Made by a program: the position numbers and the translations under genes
NCBI GenBank assembly: GCA_021647145.1
Contig: JAKIVF010000102.1
Coordinates: 1 to 12,122 of the forward strand
DNA from: Methylococcaceae bacterium
Lineage (GTDB): Bacteria; Pseudomonadota; Gammaproteobacteria; Methylococcales; Methylomonadaceae
Direction: 5' to 3'
DNA length: 12,122 bases
Notes under the pieces: generated by a model
The model's database searches: none
What the model was told of the DNA's origin: nothing
Seen by the model: the letters and a program-made list of their open reading frames with translations, nothing else
Part shown: in pieces, positions 6,986 through 12,122 of the stretch
Layout: each line of letters begins with the position of its first letter
Numbering within the stretch: position 1 is the first letter of the stretch

Positions 6986-9900
6986 ATGCGTTTTCTAAAA
7001 TTGTTTATAATCATTGTTCTACCATGCTTTCCTCTCCATTTAATAGCAGAGACTGAGTGCAATGTTCACCTGGCTACGGTTCTGTCCACTCAAGGTGTAG
7101 TTGAGAAAAAAGGTATCAATGACAATAATTGGGAACTCGTAAAAAAAGACTCCCCCTTATGCGCCAATGAAACAATCAGAACACGGAGACAGAGTCGGGC
7201 AACTGTGGAAATTATTAACCAAACCATCATTAGGCTCAATCAAAATACCGTACTGTCTCTTCCCCAGAAAGACGAGGAGACAACAGTTTACGACAGAATA
7301 ATTAATCTTTTGAAAGGCAAGATTTTCTTGCGAAGTCGTAAAACTCATCGCTTAAAAGTAACCACCCCTTTCTTGAACGCAGTCCATCAAGGAACAGAGT
7401 TTATTGTTGAGGTTAAGCCTGATCAGGCTTCCATTTTAGTACTTGATGGCAAAGTGGCAGCGAATAATAAATTGGGGCAAGTCGTCGTCAATAAAGGACA
7501 ACAAGCTATTGCATCTACTGGCCAAGCTCCACAAGTCAAAACTATCAAAATCAGCCCACAAGATGCTGTGCAATGGTTGCTTTATTATCCACCTATTTTG
7601 GATAATAAAGTGCTTAAAAATGAACAACCAAAGACAGAGAGCTCCAACTTTCTCGTTCAAAAAGCGGCTAATCTTCTTAGCCTTGGTCAAGTTTATGATG
7701 CACAGAAAGCAATTAACAAAGCTAATCACCTAAGCCCTGATAATTCAGATTTACTGGCTTTGGAAGCGATTATTGCAATCGCTAAAAATCGTTTGGTCGA
7801 TGCATTTGAATTAGCCTCTCGCGCTGTTATGCAAGACTCAAAGTCAATACCTGCCAAAATTGCACTATCGTATACCTTACAAGCACAACTCAAGTTACTA
7901 GACGCTGTAAAAACAATGGAAATCGCTGTACAGCAAGAACCAGACCACGCCTTAGCATGGGCTCGTCTAGCAGAATTGCAACTCTCTTTAGGTCACCATA
8001 AAAAAGCATCAACTTCTGCCGAAAAAGCCAAGCGACTTAATCCATCACTAGCCCATGTTCAAATTGTCCTTGGTTTTTCAGACTTGGCTCAGTCCGATAG
8101 TAAACAAGCTCAAAAAGCATTTGAACAAACCATTCACCTTGCTCCTAACGAGCCATTGGCTCGATTAGGCTTAGGGTTAGCTAAAATTCGTCAAGGACAC
8201 GTTGTTGAAGGCACTCGAAACATAGAGACCGCTGTTAGTCTTGATCCAGACAACACCATTTTTCGTAGTTATTTAGGTAAGGCCTATTATGAACTAAAAA
8301 ATACCGAGTACGCTGAAACAGAATTAGCTATCGGTAAAGAAAAAGATACCAAAGACCCTACGCCCTGGTTTTACGATGCTATTCTAAAACAAACCACTAA
8401 CCGTCCAGTTGAAGCATTGCGAAATATGCAAAAGGCCATTGAATTAAATGATAACAGAGCGGTTTATCGATCTAATTTATTATTAGATGAAGATAAGGCA
8501 GCGCGTAGTGCCAGCTTAGGACGAATTTATAATGACTTAGGCTTTCAACAACGTGGCTTGGTTGAAGGCTGGAAATCAGTGAATACATCCCCAAGCAATT
8601 TCTCAGCACATCGCTTATTAGCTGATAATTATTCGTCATTGAGAAAACATGAAACAGCAAGAGTCAGTGAGTTATTACAATCACAATTATTACAACCCAC
8701 CAATATAACGCCAATTCAACCAAGACTTGCTGAAAGTAATCTTCTTATTTTGGATGGACTGGGGCCATCTACCTTCTCGTTTAATGAATATAATCCGCTC
8801 TTCGCAAAAAACAGATTAGCACTTCAAGCATCAGGACTTGTCGGAGGTAACAACACTTATTCCGATGAAGTTGTGCAGTCCGGCTTATGGAATAATTTTT
8901 CTTATAGTTTGGGGCAGTATCATTATAAAACAGATGGGTATAGGCCAAACAATGATTTGGAACAAAATATTTATTCAGGTTTTATACAATATCAATTCAC
9001 CCCTAATTTTAGTGCTCAGGTTGAAGGAAGATATAATGAATTTGAAAGTGGTGATTTAGTCACACGCTTTCGGCCAGCCATTGAGTTAGATAAACGGCAA
9101 CAGATTGAAACATATTCAGGACGCTTGGGACTTCACTACACGCCTGCCCAAGGAAGTCATTTTTTAGCTTCTTTGATTTACAAAAACATTGATGACATTG
9201 ATGACTCTGAACCAATGTTTGAATCAAACGAGCAAAGTTACACAGCAGAAGGACAATACTTGTTTGAATCGAATAAAATCAATCTAGTGATCGGTGGTGG
9301 GCAGTATCAAAGCGATAATAAAGAGGTTTTCGACGGTAACTTTTCAGAACAGGATGAGAACCATACTAATACTTATATTTACAGTAATGCAAAGCTCTGG
9401 AAAAACTTAACAGCGACTTTTGGCTTGAGTTTTGACTCTTATCACTCAGTAGGGTTTAAGCGAAATCAGTTAAATCCTAAATTAGGGCTAAATTGGCAAA
9501 TTTTGCCGTCTACTCTTATCAGAGCGGCTGCTTTTCAAACAATAAAAAGACCTCTATCATCTAACCAGACCCTTGAGCCAACCCAAATATCAGGGTTTAA
9601 TCAATTCTTTGACGATCTTAATGGATCAAAAACCAAACGCTATGGACTAGCAATTGATCATAAAATTAACTCAACTTTATTTTCTGGTTTTGAAGCGTCA
9701 TTAAGGGAGGTCGAATACCCAAAACAAAATGCACAATCCCTAGTCAAATTATTGACCAACCGAGAACAATTATATCGAGCTTATTTATTATGGACACCCT
9801 TTAAATCAATTGCATTAAAAGCTTCGTACGATTTTGAGCGAATCAAACGTAACCCAGACATTAATTCAAATGAGCCTATAATATTAAATACTCATCAATT

Positions 9901-10213
9901 TCCAGTCACATTTAATTATTTTCACCCAAACGGTTTTTTTACCAAATGGGAAGCTACGTTTGTTGAACAAGGGGTAAAATACCAACGTGAAACCCTCAAC
10001 CCTCTCCAGTCAGGTAATAACCATTTCTGGATTATTGATGCAGCGATTGGATATCGCTTACCTCATCGTTGGGGAATTTTATCCTTTGGCGTAAAAAATT
10101 TACTTGATAAACAGTTTGATTTTGAAGATGTCAATACAACAACAGGGGGGGCTGTAGCTAGCCAATTTCTGCCTGATCGTCTGCTATTTGGGCAAATCAC
10201 TCTGTCTTTTTGA
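6986..10213 (+). CDS. Exported FecR-domain, TPR and outer-membrane barrel fusion protein
   Basis: This protein has 1075 residues. The signal peptide is residues 1 to about 21 (MRFLKLFIIIVLP, cleavage after LIA). A FecR-type periplasmic domain covers about 28-175, with typical motifs RRQSRATVEI and LKVTTPFLNAVHQGTEFIVEV, then ILVLDGKV. TPR-like helical repeats run from about 220 to 555, with recurring signatures such as ALAWARLAELQLSLGHHKKA and AVSLDPDN. From about 590 to the end the sequence alternates as in a beta barrel and finishes in FGQITLSF, the terminal phenylalanine expected of outer-membrane proteins. No TonB box or standalone plug domain was recognised. The likely role is a cell-surface porin or receptor with periplasmic sensing and scaffold parts; the substrate is unknown. 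The ATG is preferred over TTG 6974 for its signal peptide and promoter spacing. Confidence 0.85.
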   Translation: MRFLKLFIIIVLPCFPLHLIAETECNVHLATVLSTQGVVEKKGINDNNWELVKKDSPLCANETIRTRRQSRATVEIINQTIIRLNQNTVLSLPQKDEETTVYDRIINLLKGKIFLRSRKTHRLKVTTPFLNAVHQGTEFIVEVKPDQASILVLDGKVAANNKLGQVVVNKGQQAIASTGQAPQVKTIKISPQDAVQWLLYYPPILDNKVLKNEQPKTESSNFLVQKAANLLSLGQVYDAQKAINKANHLSPDNSDLLALEAIIAIAKNRLVDAFELASRAVMQDSKSIPAKIALSYTLQAQLKLLDAVKTMEIAVQQEPDHALAWARLAELQLSLGHHKKASTSAEKAKRLNPSLAHVQIVLGFSDLAQSDSKQAQKAFEQTIHLAPNEPLARLGLGLAKIRQGHVVEGTRNIETAVSLDPDNTIFRSYLGKAYYELKNTEYAETELAIGKEKDTKDPTPWFYDAILKQTTNRPVEALRNMQKAIELNDNRAVYRSNLLLDEDKAARSASLGRIYNDLGFQQRGLVEGWKSVNTSPSNFSAHRLLADNYSSLRKHETARVSELLQSQLLQPTNITPIQPRLAESNLLILDGLGPSTFSFNEYNPLFAKNRLALQASGLVGGNNTYSDEVVQSGLWNNFSYSLGQYHYKTDGYRPNNDLEQNIYSGFIQYQFTPNFSAQVEGRYNEFESGDLVTRFRPAIELDKRQQIETYSGRLGLHYTPAQGSHFLASLIYKNIDDIDDSEPMFESNEQSYTAEGQYLFESNKINLVIGGGQYQSDNKEVFDGNFSEQDENHTNTYIYSNAKLWKNLTATFGLSFDSYHSVGFKRNQLNPKLGLNWQILPSTLIRAAAFQTIKRPLSSNQTLEPTQISGFNQFFDDLNGSKTKRYGLAIDHKINSTLFSGFEASLREVEYPKQNAQSLVKLLTNREQLYRAYLLWTPFKSIALKASYDFERIKRNPDINSNEPIILNTHQFPVTFNYFHPNGFFTKWEATFVEQGVKYQRETLNPLQSGNNHFWIIDAAIGYRLPHRWGILSFGVKNLLDKQFDFEDVNTTTGGAVASQFLPDRLLFGQITLSF

Positions 10214-10334
10214 CACAAGACAAAATTGAGTTTCACTTAAACACAGAACCTAGAGGCAAATAACGTGAAGTGACTCACAATTATCATGTGAACTATTTCA
10301 TATATTTAAATCCATAATGCTAGTAATATCAATA

Positions 10335-10387
10335 ACAACTTTTTGAATATACTTTTAAATATGTGTTCCTATATTCAAAAAAGTTGT
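10335..10387. terminator. Long AT-rich hairpin after the barrel gene
   Basis: A 17-base arm (10335-10351) pairs with an 18-base arm (10370-10387), with a single unpaired A opposite the T-run, around an 18-base loop. It lies about 120 bases after the barrel stop and 40 bases before the next gene. It may terminate the barrel transcript in either orientation, or it may be part of the leader of the next gene. Only TTATTTAAG follows, so it is not a textbook terminator. Nothing else is evident in the 10214-10420 gap. Confidence 0.4.
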
Positions 10388-10426
10388 AATTATTTAAGTG
10401 TATCTCAATAAAAATAGGTAATGATA

Positions 10427-10699
10427 ATGATAAATATAAAACTAGAAAAAGAAAATACTGTTTTTGTTAACCCATTTGAGCAAATCTCAGTTAAACCAAT
10501 TATATTGACAGTTGTTTTAATAAGTTCGCTAATTACAATATTGTCAGTTAAGAAAATAAATGAAGTACCATCGAACAACCCTATGCTAGCAAGCAGGGTA
10601 ACACAGTGTGCTAAAACGATTTACCATGGTGGTCGCGTTCGCAGTACTAGACGTTATTTTTGGAGAAGTGACTGTCCAACTGGCTGGCATCAAGTGTGA
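10427..10699 (+). CDS. Small single-pass membrane protein with FWR-DCP-GWH tail
   Basis: This 90-residue protein is not recognised. The N-terminal 23 residues are polar. One hydrophobic segment at about 24-41 (PIILTVVLISSLITILSV) should anchor it in the inner membrane. The C-terminal part from residue 56 is a small domain with Cys61 and Cys83 (C-X21-C) and the core RRYFWRSDCPTGWHQV. The same domain ends the 193-residue protein downstream. The ATG at 10427 is chosen because AGG at 10416-10418 is 8 bases away. The earlier ATG at 10421 would be only 2 bases away. The tail is rich in arginine and tryptophan and may be disulphide-linked outside the cytoplasm. It lies downstream of the barrel gene; co-function is inference. 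Confidence 0.6.
   Translation: MINIKLEKENTVFVNPFEQISVKPIILTVVLISSLITILSVKKINEVPSNNPMLASRVTQCAKTIYHGGRVRSTRRYFWRSDCPTGWHQV
10652..10691 (+). repeat. 40-base direct repeat, copy 1 (encodes RYFWRSDCPTGWH)
   Basis: This stretch aligns without gaps to 11603-11642 with 34 of 40 bases identical, counted by eye. It encodes the core of the shared C-terminal domain. Differences fall partly at silent or conservative positions (S/T, T/S, Y/F). Confidence 0.8.
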
Positions 10700-11009
10700 C
10701 AGATAGTGAAAGACTCTTCATTTAGATTTATTAAATATTCTGAGCGCTGTTACGAATATAGATTTCTATCTGCCGGTTTTTTACTACTTTGGTTTCGTTG
10801 CTGAATATGGTTGTGTAGCTTGTTATGCCTATTTTAGTGCTTCGGCAAACGCCACATGCATTGCTCTACTTCTGTGTCCATACAGCCGTTGCCATCGACA
10901 AAAATTAAACTCGCTATAAATTCAGAACCCGTGACCGTGCGGAGTATAGCACTCACTCCAGAAAACCTTCTGAAAATTATTGCAAAGGCTTACCCTTTAT
11001 GTTCTTATC
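10700..11009. other. Unexplained block with overlapping short frames on both strands
   Basis: This gap of more than 300 bases has no assigned gene. The part at 10834-10989 is visibly richer in G and C than its neighbours and is open on both strands. On the minus strand, a 40-codon frame starts at GTG 10956 behind AGAAGG at a 9-base spacing. It ends at TAA 10836-10834 with a C-terminus reading DTEVEQCMWRLPKH. On the plus strand, a 56-codon frame runs from ATG 10856 to TGA 11026, containing TVRSIALTPENLLKII. At most one is real. The block could be a degraded gene, a dispersed repeat or a leader RNA for the next gene. Confidence 0.35.
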
Positions 11010-11055
11010 ATTCATTACTCGGTTGAATATTATAGACCGAGTAATGAATTTTTTT
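11010..11055 (+). terminator. Strong intrinsic terminator directly in front of the next gene
   Basis: A perfect 13-base stem (11010-11022 with 11037-11049) encloses a 14-base loop and runs into seven T residues (11049-11055). This is the most textbook rho-independent terminator in the window. It ends 4 bases before the GAGGA ribosome binding site (11060-11064) of the next gene, which leaves no room for a promoter in between. It therefore either attenuates that gene from a leader transcript or ends an upstream transcript while a promoter lies within or before the hairpin. Confidence 0.8.
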
Positions 11056-11071
11056 AATGAGGAACGCCCTA

Positions 11072-11653
11072 ATGATAAGAAAAATAATACTTTTCACAAT
11101 GGTTTTATTTGCCACATCAACCATGGCAGAAAATGAACCAACCTACGACCCGTTGGATGGCAGTGTAGAAATGCCTGAAGTCGTTTTTCTTGGTCAGGAA
11201 CAAGGAATCGAGTATTTTGTCAAGATGCAACGGAGCGAACAGTCAAACTCAATCTTTGAAGTGACAGAAGCAACACCTGATGAGGAAGGCATTGAAGATT
11301 CTGATGAAAACAGGGTGATTTACGATTTTGAAACTGGACTAGTCGAAATCCCTTTGATTTTTGTTCGATCACTTGAAGACCCAGAAATTGCAATTCCTTA
11401 TTCAGTTATGATGCAACGACAAGAAGACTCAGACTTTTTTAAAGCATTTGACCCTGTAGAAATCTCTTTTGATGAACCTGATGCAAAAATTGCAAGCCTA
11501 TCAAAATCGCCCAAGAACAGAGTTTCCTTAAAGAGATCGACAAGCAAAGTAATACGTTGCGAAAGACAACTTAATGCTCTTAAACAGACTCCTAGTATTA
11601 ATCGTTTTTTTTGGAGAACGGACTGTCCATCAGGATGGCATCCAATACCATAA
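11072..11653 (+). CDS. Secreted protein with internal duplication and FWR-DCP-GWH tail
   Basis: This 193-residue protein is not recognised as a named family. The signal peptide is residues 1-19 (MIRKIILFTMVLFATSTMA, then ENEP). Two related segments follow at about 24-63 and 83-128. They share the pattern Y-D-x3-G-x-V-E-x-P, then Y-x-V-x-MQR-x-E-x-S-x2-F, and resemble beta-rich repeats seen in secreted gammaproteobacterial proteins. A basic linker leads to the C-terminal domain with Cys163 and Cys185 (C-X21-C), reading NRFFWRTDCPSGWHPIP. This domain is shared with the 90-residue protein upstream. The ATG at 11072 is chosen because GAGGA is 7 bases upstream and the signal peptide starts there. 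The in-frame ATG at 11057 precedes that site. Confidence 0.75.
   Translation: MIRKIILFTMVLFATSTMAENEPTYDPLDGSVEMPEVVFLGQEQGIEYFVKMQRSEQSNSIFEVTEATPDEEGIEDSDENRVIYDFETGLVEIPLIFVRSLEDPEIAIPYSVMMQRQEDSDFFKAFDPVEISFDEPDAKIASLSKSPKNRVSLKRSTSKVIRCERQLNALKQTPSINRFFWRTDCPSGWHPIP
11603..11642 (+). repeat. 40-base direct repeat, copy 2 (encodes RFFWRTDCPSGWH)
   Basis: This is the second copy of the repeat at 10652-10691, with six base differences. The protein parts before it have little resemblance to each other. The high identity of the tail suggests a shared, transferable C-terminal module. Confidence 0.8.
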
Positions 11654-11780
11654 TATACGTTAATATACCTTCAAGTATTATTCAGTTTACTTAGATTTCA
11701 TCTCATCCCACTTACCCGTAGAAAGATTTGTGAGTATAAATAGACTTTATATAGCTTATTCAAGACTGGAGATTCCAAAT

Positions 11781-12055
11781 ATGAAATTCTTTTATTCCTC
11801 TATAGCCCTTTGTCTATCACTTATTTTTCAACCGGCTCAAGCAGACCTAGTCAGTGATAGCGAGCAGATAATGAATGATGCTCAACAAGTTTACCCTCAA
11901 TTTTTCCATCAAGTCAAACAACGCTTGAGTTTGCTCCTTACCGCTATCGTTTTTATCCTTCCTCTGGAATATATTTAGGTATTAATCAAAATAATCATCA
12001 GTGTTCCCATATAGTCCCTACCCAGGAACTAACCGAGCCATCAAGGTACACATAA
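11781..12055 (+). pseudogene. Frameshifted small secreted protein with YRFYP-YLG motif
   Basis: The start is well supported: GGAG (11768-11771) is 9 bases before the ATG, and the signal peptide MKFFYSSIALCLSLIF ends at AQA near residue 21. The mature part begins DLVSDSEQIMNDAQQVYPQFF. In frame, the protein changes into an unrelated hydrophobic tail and stops at 11978. One base of shift near 11915-11927 restores APYRYRFYPSSGIYLGIN, the expected continuation of the family (YPxxF ... YRxYPxTGxYLG) known in secreted gammaproteobacterial proteins, and runs to TAA at 12055. Adding one base in the AAACAACG stretch repairs it. This is either a real one-base deletion or a sequencing error. The function of the family is unknown. 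Confidence 0.65.
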
Positions 12056-12122
12056 GGTCAGCCAGCGGTTTTCCGGTGATGATTGCATTTTGAACGGCTC
12101 GAATAGTATATGAGCTGATACG

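Noticed and set aside
7157..9059. Several short frames on both strands inside the FecR-TPR-barrel gene
   Set aside because: All overlap a 1075-codon frame with coherent domains and show no features of their own.
10417..10435. Fur-box-like string (GGTAATGATAATGATAAAT)
   Set aside because: It matches about 13 of 19 consensus positions, but it arises from the overlapping start codons ATGATAATGATA, and the right half-site is poor.
10779..10835. Possible integron attC-like site (TTGTTATGCC region)
   Set aside because: No paired R''/R' ends with the required inverted symmetry were found and no integrase is present.
11049..11071. Upstream ATG 11057 for the 193-residue protein
   Set aside because: It has no ribosome binding site of its own, since it follows the terminator T-run; GAGGA lies after it and serves the ATG at 11072.
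12056..12122. Further coding sequence at the right edge
   Set aside because: The remaining 67 bases give no frame with a recognisable start or motif; nothing could be supported.

Overview
The window is AT-rich DNA from what looks like a gammaproteobacterium. The SdaA-type serine dehydratase, the LysR and ArsR regulators, an outer-membrane barrel ending in phenylalanine, and short secreted proteins with a 'YP..FF ... YRFYP..G.YLG' motif all fit that group. The genus cannot be read from the sequence. No rRNA, tRNA, CRISPR array, integrase or intact insertion sequence was seen.

Left part (1-3154): the tail of an incoming gene and a perfect palindromic terminator come first. A three-segment membrane protein of unknown function follows. 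It converges on sdaA (L-serine ammonia-lyase, minus strand), which carries all four iron-sulphur cysteines including the C-terminal one. Upstream of sdaA lies a structured, RNA-like stretch. Next is the decayed 3' part of a surface-protein gene with two in-frame stops, then a six-segment membrane protein on the minus strand.

Middle part (3279-6855): a LysR-type regulator is divergent from the six-segment membrane protein. Behind it is a compact arsenic resistance operon, arsR-arsI-arsC-acr3. ArsR should sense trivalent arsenic. ArsI is a dioxygenase-fold C-As lyase that should release arsenite from trivalent methyl or aryl arsenicals. ArsC reduces arsenate to arsenite, and Acr3 exports arsenite. 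Together they cover inorganic and organic arsenic.

Right part (6986-12055): a 1075-residue exported protein joins a FecR-type periplasmic domain, a long TPR array and an outer-membrane-type beta barrel. Downstream are two small exported or membrane-anchored proteins that are unrelated for most of their length. They share an ungapped, about 35-residue C-terminal domain (C-X21-C with an FWR[ST]DCP[ST]GWH core), which is also 85% identical at the DNA level over 40 bases. This is the most novel element in the window. A strong terminator hairpin sits directly in front of the ribosome binding site of the second of these genes, and an odd, more GC-rich block lies just upstream of it. The window ends with a small secreted-protein gene broken by a one-base frameshift.
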